A stretch of DNA of 64,000 nt from CAVTYH01 sp963773875 (GCA_963773875.1 CAVZCV010000019.1:186001-250000), one strand, 5' to 3'; counted from the first letter of the stretch, positions 1 to 9,435 are shown. A program made the numbers and translations. Notes: generated from the letters alone by a model not told the origin.

Positions 1-276
1 TAGTATCGGTTGTGCCGTGCGCAGCAGTTGAACAACTCTGGCAAAGTTTGCCGGAATTGCCGGTTGTTCGACGTCAGCGGTCGGTGGATTGGGAAAGATG
101 GCTGGTCCGCGCAACGAAGTTACCGCTTGTATTCAGCGACCAAATAGTCGTACCAGCTGAGAAGCCCGCTTGTTGTCGCTCTCCTGCCCCGGGCATATAC
201 TCCACCCAGAGGTCTGCGTTATCCGATTTGCAAGCTCTGTCGTCAGCGTTTGTTGCGATTTTCCGAAGGATCCACC

Positions 277-1227
277 ATGTTACGGCCGCTTTCCAAGCCT
301 TGGCTGTTCTTATTTGCCGCGTTACTAGCGGCCGTTATTACCGTCAGCTTCACGTCACAGCAGCTTGCTAATCGACGAGGAGAGGCGCTCGCGGCCGAAG
401 CCACTGCGAGCGACAACAAGAAATCGGACGACTCCAAGCGTTACATCCGTGTCGCACGAGATTCCCACGGCCAGCCGCTAGCAATGGAGACCTCAATCGT
501 ACGGTTGACTCCCAAAGGCAACGACCACACGGGCTTGGAGGTTGATTTGGTCAGTGCGGTTCATGTTGGCGACAAGGGCTATTACGAGGCCCTCAACAAG
601 CGCTTCAAGAATTATGATGTCGTGTTGTTTGAGCTGGTTGCGCCCGAAGGCACGGTTATTCCCCGGGGCGGTTTGGATCGCAACCGCAACGCGCTGTCGT
701 CGATTCAAAACGCTATGAAAGATTTGCTGGAGCTCGAATACCAGCTTACAGGTGTCGATTACACGGCCAAAAACTTTGTGCACGCCGATTTTTCGCCCGA
801 TGAATTCGCACAATCGATGAAAGACAAAGGCGAAAGCTTTTGGACCATCTTTCTGCGGCTCATGGCGGCCGGAATGGCGCAGCAAGCCTCGGGCCGCGGC
901 AATACCAGCGAAATCGATTTGCTCATGGCGCTCTTCGATCCGCAGCGAGCGCTGAAGCTTAAACGTATCATGGCCGATCAATTCTCCGATATGGATGCAA
1001 TGCTGCTTGCGTTCAATGGGCCCGATGGTTCCACGCTAATTACCGAACGCAACAAAGCCGCGCTCAAAGTGTTGGCGCGCGAAATCGAAGCGGGACGAAA
1101 AAAGATCGCCATCTTTTACGGCGGCGGGCACATGCCCGACATGGAGCAGCGTGCAGGTGAGCAATTCAATTTGAAGCGCGCCGACGTGGAGTGGCTGGAA
1201 GCTTGGAATTTGCGCGAGAAGAAATAG
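277..1227 (+). CDS. TraB/GumN-like exported protein
   Basis: This predicted 316-aa protein has an N-terminal hydrophobic segment (about residues 8-28), so it is probably exported or membrane-anchored. The following domain resembles the TraB/PrgY/GumN fold: a small-His-Val-Gly segment (SAVHVGDKGYY) followed by a hydrophobic strand and Glu (VVLFELVAPEG), and near the C terminus a glycine-rich strand (IAIFYGGGHMPDME). In that family the conserved Gly-His and Glu residues form a putative metal-dependent peptidase-like site, but no activity is established for this subgroup. I chose ATG 277 because AAGGA lies 6 bases upstream; an upstream TTG at 250 is in frame but has no such site. It stands alone; the next gene begins about 120 bases later. 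Family membership is an inference from motif resemblance. Confidence 0.7.
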   Translation: MLRPLSKPWLFLFAALLAAVITVSFTSQQLANRRGEALAAEATASDNKKSDDSKRYIRVARDSHGQPLAMETSIVRLTPKGNDHTGLEVDLVSAVHVGDKGYYEALNKRFKNYDVVLFELVAPEGTVIPRGGLDRNRNALSSIQNAMKDLLELEYQLTGVDYTAKNFVHADFSPDEFAQSMKDKGESFWTIFLRLMAAGMAQQASGRGNTSEIDLLMALFDPQRALKLKRIMADQFSDMDAMLLAFNGPDGSTLITERNKAALKVLAREIEAGRKKIAIFYGGGHMPDMEQRAGEQFNLKRADVEWLEAWNLREKK

Positions 1228-1345
1228 GCGATGCTATTTTCAATTGCCGCCGGCCACGCGATACTGTGAGGTCTGCGATTGATCAAGCGATGGATGCCGC
1301 TTGAATGGCTTCATTCCTTGTCGACGGATCTCTGCGGTCGCTGCC

Positions 1346-2151
1346 ATGCCACGCCTTTCAATGAACGAAATGACGACCTATCGCTGGTCGTTCGAGGAAG
1401 ACGTGCAACGGTATGCAGCCGCGGGCATTCAGGCGATTGGCGTGTGGCGCCGCAAACTTTCGGATTTCGGCGAAGCACGCGGCATCGAACTGCTTAAGCA
1501 ATCGGGTCTGGCCGTCTCGAATTTATTGTGGGCCGGCGGATTCACCGGCAGCGAGGGACACACCTTCCGCGAAAGCATCGACGATGCCATTGAAGCCATT
1601 CGCGTGGCCGGCGCGATGCAGGCCAAATGCGTGATCATCTACAGTGGCGCCGAGCTGGTCACACGCACAATCATGCGCGGCGACTGTTGACGTCGGCCCT
1701 TAAAGAACTCATTCCGCTCGCCGCGGAGCACAACGTGGTGATGGCACTGGAGCCCATGCATCCGGCATGTGCCGGCGAGTGCACCTTTCTTACCTCGCTG
1801 GCCGACACGCTGGCCTTTCTCGATCAGCTGGGCAGCAAACAGGTGATGCTTTCGTTCGACACCTACTATTTGGGCTCATGCGAACATTCGCTTGATCTAA
1901 TTCGCTCGGCAGCCAATCGCACGGCGGTCGTGCATTTAGCCGATGGCCATCCGCCGGATGAAGAACAGCATCGCACGCCCCTGGGGCGTGGCACGGTACC
2001 GCTGAGAGAACTCGTTTGTGCGCTTGCCGACGGTGGCTACGATGGCGACTTTGACGTTGAACTTTTCGGCGACGATATTTCGCCCGACAGCTATGAATGT
2101 TTGCTGCGCGAAAGCAAAGATTTCTTTTCGCAATTGACGGCGAAGAATTGA
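1346..2151 (+). CDS. Sugar phosphate isomerase/epimerase (TIM barrel), frameshifted
   Basis: The xylose isomerase-like TIM-barrel family acts on sugar phosphates or inositol-type substrates. The N-terminal half (WSFEEDVQRYAAAGI, then SNLLWAGGFTGSEG) is in one frame up to about base 1650, and the C-terminal half (GHTHNHARRLL, MALEPMHPACAGECTFL, LSFDTYYLGS, VHLADGHPPDEEQ, DVELFGDD) continues in another. One missing base in the CC run at 1650-1651 restores a 268-aa protein, normal for the family. Glu of MALEP, Asp of LSFDT, His of VHLAD and Glu of DVELF are the expected metal ligands. The start is uncertain: ATG 1346, 1361 and 1370 are all in frame. Substrate cannot be told from sequence. The break is either a sequencing error or a recent loss of function. 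Confidence 0.75.
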
Positions 2152-2187
2152 CTGGCCGCGCTTCGACTGGCTGCGTTGGAAAGATTC

Positions 2188-2610
2188 ATGATCATCGTTC
2201 CCCCGAATCTGCGCATTCCTGAAGATGAGCTGCAATTCAGTTTTGTGCGCAGCTCCGGTCCCGGTGGGCAAAACGTGAATAAGCTGAACACCAAGGCGGT
2301 TCTGCGCTGGGCCGTTCGCACAACCCCAAACCTACCAGACGATGTGCGGCATCGTTTTTTCGATCGCTACCGAAATCGGATCACCGTGGAGGGCGAGCTC
2401 GTCATCTCCAGCCAACGCTTTCGCGATCAATTGCGAAACCAGCGCGATTGCCTGCAAAAACTGGAAGCCATGCTAACGGCCGTTGCAGTGCCGCCGAAAC
2501 GCCGCAAAAAGACTCGGCCGACCAAAGCGTCTGTCGTGCGTTGGCAAACTCAAAAGCGAGAGCATTCCACCAAGAAGCAGCAGCGCCGAAAAGCAAGCTT
2601 CGACGATTGA
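2188..2610 (+). CDS. arfB: Peptidyl-tRNA hydrolase ArfB (YaeJ-type release factor)
   Basis: This 140-aa protein rescues stalled ribosomes by hydrolysing peptidyl-tRNA on ribosomes that lack a sense or stop codon in the A site. The catalytic GGQ motif is intact in SSGPGGQNVNKLNTKAVLRW (about residues 18-37). The C terminus is very basic (PPKRRKKTRPTKAS and HSTKKQQRRKASFDD), as expected for the ArfB tail that enters the empty mRNA channel. There is no codon-recognition domain, which separates it from RF1/RF2. ATG 2188 is preceded by GGAAAG at short spacing. It converges on the acyl-CoA dehydrogenase gene with only 4 bases between the two stops. Confidence 0.92.
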   Translation: MIIVPPNLRIPEDELQFSFVRSSGPGGQNVNKLNTKAVLRWAVRTTPNLPDDVRHRFFDRYRNRITVEGELVISSQRFRDQLRNQRDCLQKLEAMLTAVAVPPKRRKKTRPTKASVVRWQTQKREHSTKKQQRRKASFDD

Positions 2611-2614
2611 AAAC

Positions 2615-4392
2615 TCACGAAGCATCTGCGCCTGCCGACAGCGCGGCATTGGCTGCTTTCGTTGTCATCGCGTCGTCGTTATCCCAAAGATCCGCCAGTG
2701 CGCGATCGATTCGGCGATTGGCGCATCGTAGATAATACCGTCCTGCGATTAACTCGTTCTCCCGCGACCGACCATTGCCCTCGGGTTCCGGGCGGCCCAG
2801 CAAGAAATCTAAGCGCCGAAGCACGCAACTGCTGACGTACAGCTCGATGGCGGCGTCCGCAACGCGTCCCTGTTGATACTGCCGATCGACAATCGCCTCG
2901 CGATACGTCCGCAATAGTCGCTCCACATTGGAACCGAATGCGCCCACCGTTCGTCCCAATTGCTCGGCCTCCTCCTGCAAGGACGGATGCTGCACGCCCA
3001 CATCGGGCGCGCGGAACAAACCTTCGAGCTTGCGGCCGGCGAAACCGCCGATTTTGGAAAAATGTTTGATTGGGCTGGAAAGCGCATCCAGCACGCCTTT
3101 AAGTTCCAACCCGACATCGCGCATTCCAACCAGCGCGACGAATGCCCGCAGGACGTCGTTCGCGCCTTCGCCAATCATGTTGATCCGGGCATCGCGCATC
3201 ATGCGTTCGTAGGGTTCATCGGTGAAATACGCCTTGCCGCCGAAAATCTGGATCGTGTCGTTGATGATTTTCCAGAGCGTGTCCGTGGCAAACACTTTCA
3301 GCATCGCGGTTTCCAGCATGTAATCGTCATGGCCGGAGTCGATGAGTGCCGCCGTCAGGTACGTGGCCGATTCGATCGCAAAAACGCCGGCGCTCATGAA
3401 CGCCAACTTCTCTTTGACCATCTCGAAATTAGCGATTGGCTGGTCGAACTGGACCCGGCTTGCCGCGTGCTTCACATCCCGCTGCAGGCAAAACTTCGCG
3501 GCGCCGGTGCAGGTGGCGCCAAACGTGACCCGGCCAAAATCGAGCACCGTCAGCGCGACGCGCAGTCCTTTCCCAAGCTGGCCGAGAATGTTTTCCTTCG
3601 GCACAAACATATTGTGAAACGCGAGCCGGGCCGTGGCGCTGCCGCGCACGCCGCACTTGGGCATCCGCGCCTCGAGCACTTCAAATCCCGGCATGTCGGG
3701 CGTCACTAAAAACGCGGTGATTTTCGTTTCGCTACTGCCCGCCACAGGTGTGCGGGCCATCACCGTAAGCACTTGGGCGATTCCGCCATTGGTGATCCAG
3801 CGCTTTTGGCCGTTGACGAGGTAGCCGCGTCCATCTTCGGTGGGCGTCGCAGTGGTTTGCACATTTGCGGCATCGCTGCCGGCGTCCGGCTCAGTAAGCG
3901 CGAATGCGCTGATCCACTCGCCGGTTGCTAGTTTCGGCAGGAACTTTTCTTGTTGGTCACGAGTGCCAAAGAGCACAATCGCTCGAGGACCAATCGAATG
4001 ATGCGCGTTGACAAAGACGCCGTGCTGGCGCAATGGCCGCCAAGAACCTCCAGTAATCGGCAATATTGCGTTTGCGATAGCCCTTGGCCGCCGCACTGCT
4101 TTGGCAAGCACGCGCCAAGAGTGCCCAGCCGTCCCAAGCCGGCAATGACACTTTGCGGAATCAGCGCGTCGCGGTCAATCGCGACCGGATCGATCTCCGA
4201 CTCGCAAAATCGTTTTAGCTCTTGAACTCGCGCGGCTGTTGTTTCATCCGCTTTGAGATCCGGATAGGCCAGCAGCTTTTGATTTGCAAAGGTGCCGAAG
4301 AAAAGTCCCATGGCGAAGCCCATCTGCTGCAAGCGATCGCCAAGCAATTCTTCTGCCTCGGCGATCTGCTTTTCGCGCTGAGAAAGTGTCAT
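2615..4392 (-). CDS. Acyl-CoA dehydrogenase, long (VLCAD/ACAD9-like), frameshifted
   Basis: This is an FAD-dependent acyl-CoA dehydrogenase for the first step of fatty-acid beta-oxidation. Restored length is 592 aa, clearly longer than the roughly 380-aa short-chain enzymes and like VLCAD/ACAD9, which carry a C-terminal helical extension. The N-terminal helical domain is read from ATG 4392. The middle beta domain has the typical LTEPDAGSDAANV flavin-binding segment and RWITNGG. The C-terminal domain has the MIGEGANDVLRAFVAL block, whose Glu is the expected catalytic base. The frame breaks near base 4019: GGHCASTA is in one frame and VFVNAHHSIGPRA in the next, and a single missing base repairs it. 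No electron-transfer flavoprotein or thiolase gene is adjacent. Confidence 0.88.
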
Positions 4393-4477
4393 GAGATCGT
4401 TTCGGTGGACTCCAGAAGCTTACCGTCTCAAGACAATTATTAACTGCCCGGCTGGATTGGCAACTACACGCAGCAGC

Positions 4478-5176
4478 CTAGCGTTGTTCCAGTCGATACC
4501 ACGGCGCGTCGACCAGAGCCGCCGTGGATTGCGTTGCGTCGGAGCCAACCGCCCGAGCAGTTTCGGCAGCCATCGGCAACTTGGCGGGTGCCATGTCGAT
4601 TCTGACATCCTGCTGTTGCATCTGGGCGGCAGCCTGCTTGGGAGCGGCTGGGGTGGCAGGCGGGATTTGGAGATCATCGTGCGAATCGCACCGGCATTTG
4701 TCGCAGCGATATTCGACGACCCATTTGTACGTCGGCACCTTTTTGCTCACTTCATACTTGATCAGCTTGTTAACAGTTCGTGCGTCGCCCGAACAAGCGG
4801 GTTGCCAGAGCGTGCGTTTTTCGCAGCAGTTATTGCCAAAGATACAATCGAGGAAGCTGTGCTTGTGGCAATGATCGCAACCGCCATCGCCGCATGGGCC
4901 CCCTGCGCAAGCGTCGCATTCGGCCGGATGCGCCAAGCCGCATGGGTTCGGCTCGCACACTTCGCCGCACTTCTTGCTAGGGCCGGGAATGCAAATATCT
5001 TCTTCTTTGCAGCAGTAGCAGGTCACTTTTATGTCTTTCATTTCGCACACCACGCGGCAAACTTTCTCGCAATGGGCCTGACAGCCACAACGCTCGCAGC
5101 GGCAATCGCAGCAATCGTCGCTGAAGGAAAGTTGTGGAAATGCCAGCGCGAACAGCAGCAAAGCGACGTATTTCAT
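4478..5176 (-). CDS. Cys-rich exported protein, unknown function
   Basis: I do not recognise a named family. The 232-aa product starts with a clear signal peptide (MKYVALLLFALAFPQLSFS) and then has 28 cysteines within about 150 residues, many as CxC, CC or CxxC (DDCCDCRCERCGC, CDKCRC). The last 60 residues are Cys-free and rich in Ala, Pro and Gln. This pattern suggests either a disulfide-stabilised or a metal-binding exported protein. Cys-rich exported proteins of this type occur in planctomycetes, but a specific role would be a guess. It is transcribed away from the UVR-motif gene and shares a 318-base upstream region with it. Confidence 0.75.
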   Translation of the reverse strand: MKYVALLLFALAFPQLSFSDDCCDCRCERCGCQAHCEKVCRVVCEMKDIKVTCYCCKEEDICIPGPSKKCGEVCEPNPCGLAHPAECDACAGGPCGDGGCDHCHKHSFLDCIFGNNCCEKRTLWQPACSGDARTVNKLIKYEVSKKVPTYKWVVEYRCDKCRCDSHDDLQIPPATPAAPKQAAAQMQQQDVRIDMAPAKLPMAAETARAVGSDATQSTAALVDAPWYRLEQR

Positions 5177-5494
5177 GGGTCACACCGTGGGACTGCGTGG
5201 GTAGAATTGCCCTGTCGATACAGATGAATTCGGGCGGGACTTTCGGCAAAACCTAGAAAGTCGTTGCTTGGCGATACGACCGGAAAGAGCGGAAAAGCTT
5301 TCGCATTTTGACGGGCGGCCAGTCTAATCCAAACTGTGCGGTGGGATGGCGCAAACAGTCGCCGGCAACAACCCGTAGTCGCGTAAGCGTTTGCAAAGTT
5401 CTCCACCTGCTGGCACTGTGTGACTATAATTTGCACGGACTGCTGGCACCGAGTTTACAACCCCAGATTTGCGGGCCGCGAATCACTGTTTGAG
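5177..5494. promoter_or_regulatory. Divergent intergenic region with candidate -10 box
   Basis: This 318-base spacer separates the divergent Cys-rich and UVR-motif genes. It contains a perfect TATAAT at 5425-5430 on the plus strand, 64 bases upstream of the ATG at 5495. No convincing -35 hexamer lies 16-18 bases upstream (TTGCAA at 5391 is too far), so this is a weak promoter call. I saw no RNA gene here. Confidence 0.35.
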
Positions 5495-6238
5495 ATGCCC
5501 AAACGCAAAGATATTGATGACTTGCTGAACGGCTGGCCGTATGAGCCTGGCGAGGTGCTGGCAAGAATTGTCGACAGCGTCGATGGCCGAGAGGTGCTGC
5601 AAATGCGGGTCGACATGGGCGTGCTGCAGATGGAAGTGGAAGGCCGTCCCGACGGCGCGCGGCCGCATGGTGCGGAAACATACTTTGAATACCTGCAATC
5701 GCTGGTACTGGAAAATGGCGAAGATTTTGAGCTGACGACGGAACAATGCGCCGAAGCCGATCGCGAGTTCGTGCAGTTTTACCATCGCCGAATATGCTGG
5801 TTGGCGCTGCGAAAATTCCGTCAGGCAGCGCGCGATGCCGATCACACGCTGGCCTTCATGGATTTCGTCAAACAGCATTCGCCGGACGAAGATTGGACGA
5901 TTTCGCACGAGCAATACCGGCCTTTTGTGATGTTTCACCGCATCCAAGCGGCGGCCCTGGCCGAGCTGGAAGAGAATGGGGCCGAAGCGGCCGTGAGCGA
6001 GATTAATCTCGGCTTAGAGCGATTTCGTAAAGTTTTTGAAGAATACGACGCCGCCGAAAAGTATGACGACGATGAACTGGTGCGGCGGCTGAAAGAGCTG
6101 CAGGAATCGCTGCGTGAACACTATCGAGTTGGCCGTACCCTGGATGAACAACTGGCCGATGCCGTGGCGGAAGAAAAATTCGAGCTTGCTGCCCAACTGC
6201 GCGATGAAATCGCCCGTCGGCAGATTCGCGGCCGGTAG
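5495..6238 (+). CDS. UVR (UvrB/UvrC) motif protein
   Basis: The 247-aa protein ends with a UVR motif, DEQLADAVAEEKFELAAQL followed by RDEIARRQ (about residues 213-240). In UvrB and UvrC this helical hairpin mediates their interaction, and it also occurs in McsA and other partners. The N-terminal 150 residues (start MPKRKDIDDLLNGWPYEPGE) match no catalytic domain I recognise and contain several acidic, helical stretches. No helicase or nuclease motifs are present, so this is not UvrB or UvrC. It could be a regulator or scaffold that uses the UVR hairpin for dimerisation; that is inference. ATG 5495 was preferred over an upstream in-frame start at 5420 because the protein begins there with a plausible polar N terminus and the -10 box at 5425 would lie inside the longer version. 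Confidence 0.75.
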   Translation: MPKRKDIDDLLNGWPYEPGEVLARIVDSVDGREVLQMRVDMGVLQMEVEGRPDGARPHGAETYFEYLQSLVLENGEDFELTTEQCAEADREFVQFYHRRICWLALRKFRQAARDADHTLAFMDFVKQHSPDEDWTISHEQYRPFVMFHRIQAAALAELEENGAEAAVSEINLGLERFRKVFEEYDAAEKYDDDELVRRLKELQESLREHYRVGRTLDEQLADAVAEEKFELAAQLRDEIARRQIRGR

Positions 6239-6512
6239 CAGATTGCAGCCACCCTGCTAACGAAAATGCCGCCATACTGTTTGCACGCTTCGCCGCGGGC
6301 GTTTGTAAAACTAACTGTCGGTTTTCTTGTAAACCTGTACAGTAACTTTGACGATATGCTAGCGTGCGGAAGATTTTATTGCTGAAACTACCGGCCGGCA
6401 TTCGACTTCCGATTCGCAGGGTTTCGCCCAGGCAGCATTTGGCACACGCCCTGCATTTCATCTTCGACGATCAAGCGGCAAGGCCGGGCACCGCAGTGCA
6501 AAGGAGTGTGAA

Positions 6513-6908
6513 ATGCTGGTTCTTACGCGAAAAACTCGCGAGCAAATTCAGATCGGTGAAAACGTTGTCATTACGATTCTCAAAGTCAAGGGCCAAACGG
6601 TGCGAGTAGGCATCGAAGCCCCGCGCGATGTGCGCGTGCTCCGTTCCGAGTTGCCCAAAGTGGAGACCCACGATGCGGCGACCCCGGCCGAGTCGGTTTC
6701 GGAGACGGCAACCGCCACGAAATCTGCCGGTGGTGAAAATGTCCGCCGCCGCGAGCGCAATCATCGACGTAGTTCGAGCGCCGGCGTTTCCTCGCCGAGC
6801 TGCACTCAGCCGCTGCTGGTTGCTCGCCGGCTAGCGCTGGCCGCCGCGACCGCTCATTGCCAGGCCGCTGCCGTTCGCTCCGCCGGACCGCTTTCCACGC
6901 TCGGATAG
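6513..6908 (+). CDS. csrA: Carbon storage regulator CsrA, long C-terminal tail
   Basis: CsrA is a small homodimeric RNA-binding protein that binds GGA motifs in mRNA leaders and changes translation or stability. Residues 1-50 are canonical: MLVLTRKTREQIQIGENVVI, then VRVGIEAPRDVRVLRSEL. The classic protein is about 60-75 aa; this ORF runs to 131 aa with an Ala/Arg/Ser-rich tail that shows no domain and overlaps the 3' end of the convergent hydrolase gene by 55 bases. I saw no alternative open frame that would give a better tail. The start is fixed by AAGGAG 8 bases before ATG 6513. The AGGA in that ribosome-binding site could allow autoregulation, as in other csrA leaders (inference). A second csrA lies 2.3 kb away on the other strand. 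Confidence 0.9.
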   Translation: MLVLTRKTREQIQIGENVVITILKVKGQTVRVGIEAPRDVRVLRSELPKVETHDAATPAESVSETATATKSAGGENVRRRERNHRRSSSAGVSSPSCTQPLLVARRLALAAATAHCQAAAVRSAGPLSTLG

Positions 6909-8839
6909 GCTTGCTGGATTTCTCGTAAGTGCTCCTTAAGAATGGTTCGCACTTGCAAAATTGTCTGCGGATGGCGGTGCACTTCGTCATGCTCGGCGGG
7001 CACGTCGATTTCGCTATTTGCAAAATCGAGGTGGGCGCTTTCATACGGCACGACGCCATCGCCATCGCCAAACAGACGCACCTGCCAATCGTCGCGCGGC
7101 AGCCGTCCCACGATGTTGTCGTACTTGATCCACGGCGGTCGCTGCGCAGAAACCAGCACCGGCAGAATCGGCGCCTGTGGCGAGAGCGAATCTAAACTGG
7201 TTGCGGTATCGATCATCTGCGTATCGCGGAAGAAACCCGGATTGGAAAGCCGGAGCATTGCAAATCGCGCCGTCATGCGCTCGGGAACTGAAATCAGCTT
7301 GTCGGCTATATATCGCGTCACGTCGTTCGAAAAATAGCTGCCGCGATGCGGCGTGCCGATCGTGATGATGCGTCGCACGGAAGGACTCGCGTGAAAGTAA
7401 AACGTTTGATCAAGCGCCAACCGCGTTTTTTGATCCCCCTTCAATTCCGCAATTGGTTTGTCGCTGACAATGTGCCAGAAATCGTCGCGGCTGTTGACAA
7501 CTTGCATGTTGGCAATCAGCCCGCCCATGCTGTGGCCGACGAGCACCATTTGATCCAGCGCCGCGTCTTGCTTGAGCGGATCGACCGTCGTTCGCAGGTC
7601 GGTCAATGCTTCCCGTAATTGTGTCGCACTTCGCCAGAATGGTTGTCCCGTCGGGTACAGATAAAACCAGAATTGATAGTTTTGCCGCAGCTCTGGATCG
7701 CCGCGCAAATCGTTGAACATTTCCATCCAAGTGATTGGGCTCGACCAGAGGCCGTGAATCATGAGCACCGGAATTTTTTCCGGCTTGTACGGTTCCAGCA
7801 TGTAAATGCCGGCGAGCTTCTTCACGCGATCCGGATATAAAAGTCCGGTCGTCGGCTGATCGAGCTGGGTGAACGCTGGATCGTTCAGCGCGTACGCCAG
7901 TGGCGTGGTGATATCGCTCTCCAGCGGCACTTGCCGATTTTGCGCGAAGGCCGCCGTCGACTGTAGCGGATCGTACAGTTCCAGGACTGCACGATGATGA
8001 ACTTTCCCGCCGGCGACCGGCGCTCCGGCGAGCACTGCATCTTCGTCGGGCAAGCAGCGCAGGAAGGCAGTGACCGGGAAACTCAAGCCCGGCGCATAGT
8101 GCTTTTCGATTGGATCGGCCTGTGAATGTTGCTTGCGCACGGCAATCAGCGGCACGCCCAAACCGTAGGTGTGGAAGACGTTTTTCAGGCCGTGGATTTC
8201 ATAGTCGGAAACGAATTCGAAGCGATCGATATCGCCAGCCGGCCACGGCACATTACGCGGCTCGATGGTTACATCCCACTGCTGGCCTTTGGCCTCGACT
8301 GCAAACTGGGCTCCCGGTTTCAGCTTGCCTTGTTTTTTGACCGACCGCAGCGCGGCCTCCAGGCTGGCGTTGTACAAATCGCAAGCGCCGCGAAATGCCG
8401 GATCATACGAATTCTGCAACTGCCCGAACTTCGGCTCGAACAGATAGGCATAGGAATATGCCACGCTCGTGCCATATTGATCCAGCGCCTGCTGCGAATT
8501 GCCGACGAGCGCTGATCGTACCGCGCCAATATATGAAAGCTCCGCGGCCGCCGAGAGCGCCTCGGGCGATGGATCGCGATCGATAATATTGGTTTGAATT
8601 TCATGGACCAATTGCACGGGATTCTCGTGGAACTGCCCTTCCAGGTTATAGCGGCGTAAAAAGATGCGCGTTCGCTCGGTGGGACGCGGTCCGCCGCGCG
8701 ACAACAGCATCAACCGCTCAGAAAGCGGGTTGTGCGGCGCATCGCGCACACTCACCCATTGCGGGTTTGCGCAGCCGCAAACAAGGCCAGCGCAAAGCGC
8801 GAGCGCGGCGAGGTGGAATGCTCGTCGATCCATCGACAA
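6854..8839 (-). CDS. Lipoprotein alpha/beta hydrolase (lipase-like)
   Basis: The 661-aa product has a lipoprotein signal peptide: hydrophobic residues 9-22 then VCGC with the acylated Cys at position 23. The first half is a helical, TPR-like stretch of unknown role. The second half is an alpha/beta-hydrolase: MIHGLWSSPITW (oxyanion-hole region), VLVGHSMGG with the nucleophile Ser near residue 436, TIGTPHRGS, FGDGDGVVPYESAHL (catalytic Asp region) and DEVHRHPQ (candidate catalytic His). It therefore probably cleaves ester bonds of lipids or cell-surface material at the outer or inner membrane; substrate is unknown. ATG 8839 and ATG 8833 are both possible starts. It is followed downstream by the convergent csrA. 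Confidence 0.85.
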   Translation of the reverse strand: MSMDRRAFHLAALALCAGLVCGCANPQWVSVRDAPHNPLSERLMLLSRGGPRPTERTRIFLRRYNLEGQFHENPVQLVHEIQTNIIDRDPSPEALSAAAELSYIGAVRSALVGNSQQALDQYGTSVAYSYAYLFEPKFGQLQNSYDPAFRGACDLYNASLEAALRSVKKQGKLKPGAQFAVEAKGQQWDVTIEPRNVPWPAGDIDRFEFVSDYEIHGLKNVFHTYGLGVPLIAVRKQHSQADPIEKHYAPGLSFPVTAFLRCLPDEDAVLAGAPVAGGKVHHRAVLELYDPLQSTAAFAQNRQVPLESDITTPLAYALNDPAFTQLDQPTTGLLYPDRVKKLAGIYMLEPYKPEKIPVLMIHGLWSSPITWMEMFNDLRGDPELRQNYQFWFYLYPTGQPFWRSATQLREALTDLRTTVDPLKQDAALDQMVLVGHSMGGLIANMQVVNSRDDFWHIVSDKPIAELKGDQKTRLALDQTFYFHASPSVRRIITIGTPHRGSYFSNDVTRYIADKLISVPERMTARFAMLRLSNPGFFRDTQMIDTATSLDSLSPQAPILPVLVSAQRPPWIKYDNIVGRLPRDDWQVRLFGDGDGVVPYESAHLDFANSEIDVPAEHDEVHRHPQTILQVRTILKEHLREIQQAYPSVESGPAERTAAAWQ

Positions 8840-9033
8840 GATTGATTTATCCGAAAACGGGGACCAGAACTGGTCACATGCGAAATGAGCGCGAAATGCC
8901 CATTTCAGCGGTGGAACGATAGCGGCGCAGCTTGCTGGGCGTCAATGGCGGATGAGGCGGTGCTAGCAGAACGGCCCAAACCGACATCGCAACGCCGATA
9001 GCACGATCAATCGACGCGAAAACGACGCGCAAT

Positions 9034-9120
9034 AAAAAAACGTGTGCCACGGCGCTGCAGCCGGCTGGTAGACGCTCAGGGATGATTGCTGCATCACCGA
9101 CGCGACAACCGTGGCACACG
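9034..9120 (-). terminator. Intrinsic-terminator-like hairpin with long loop
   Basis: A perfect 12-base inverted repeat, CGTGTGCCACGG at 9041-9052 and CCGTGGCACACG at 9109-9120, encloses a 56-base loop. Read on the minus strand, the stem is followed directly by seven T (A run at 9034-9040). It sits 61 bases downstream of the minus-strand csrA stop, where a terminator for that gene would be expected. The loop is far longer than in ordinary intrinsic terminators, so it could also be a structured small RNA or a repeat element. Confidence 0.6.
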
Positions 9121-9180
9121 GTATCAAAGCATTGCCTCGATCTCGAACTGGCCCCGCTGGTTGCGTCAGCCCCGGTCCAC

Positions 9181-9435
9181 TTAACGCGGAGCACGGGTTG
9201 GCGCTGAATTGAATGCTCGATCGCGACGCTGCGTGTGCGTGCCTGCTGCTACCGGCACCGCCAGCGATTCATTGGGTTTGCGATCAAACGGGCTTAATTC
9301 GCCCCGCAAAATACGCACTTCAGGCGGTGCTTCCAAACCAAGAGTCACCCGGTCGCCCGAAACACGGCTAACAACAACCGTAATGCCATCACCAATGACA
9401 ATTTTCTCGCCCACCTTGCGACTTAGAATCAACAT
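9181..9435 (-). CDS. csrA: Carbon storage regulator CsrA (second copy)
   Basis: This 84-aa CsrA has the canonical beta-strand core MLILSRKVGEKIVIGDGITV followed by VTLGLEAPPEVRILRGEL, including the conserved GLEAP/R44-region residues used for GGA recognition. The tail after residue 50 is polar and short. Upstream is a strong Shine-Dalgarno, GGGAGGAAGG, ending 2-3 bases before ATG 9435; it contains two GGA triplets, so autogenous control is plausible (inference). Sequence differs clearly from the csrA at 6513, so this is an old paralogue and not a recent duplication. A long-loop terminator-like hairpin follows the gene. Confidence 0.93.
   Translation of the reverse strand: MLILSRKVGEKIVIGDGITVVVSRVSGDRVTLGLEAPPEVRILRGELSPFDRKPNESLAVPVAAGTHTQRRDRAFNSAPTRAPR

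Noticed and set aside
12..371. Plus-strand frame at the window start
   Set aside because: No family resemblance, overlaps the N terminus of the TraB-like gene, no ribosome-binding site.
2960..3709. Long plus-strand open frame opposite the acyl-CoA dehydrogenase
   Set aside because: It is antisense to a strongly conserved gene and its translation looks like a shadow with no family resemblance.
4391..5227. 278-codon plus-strand frame
   Set aside because: Antisense to the Cys-rich exported protein, which has a clear signal peptide and patterned cysteines; the plus frame is Ala/His-rich shadow.
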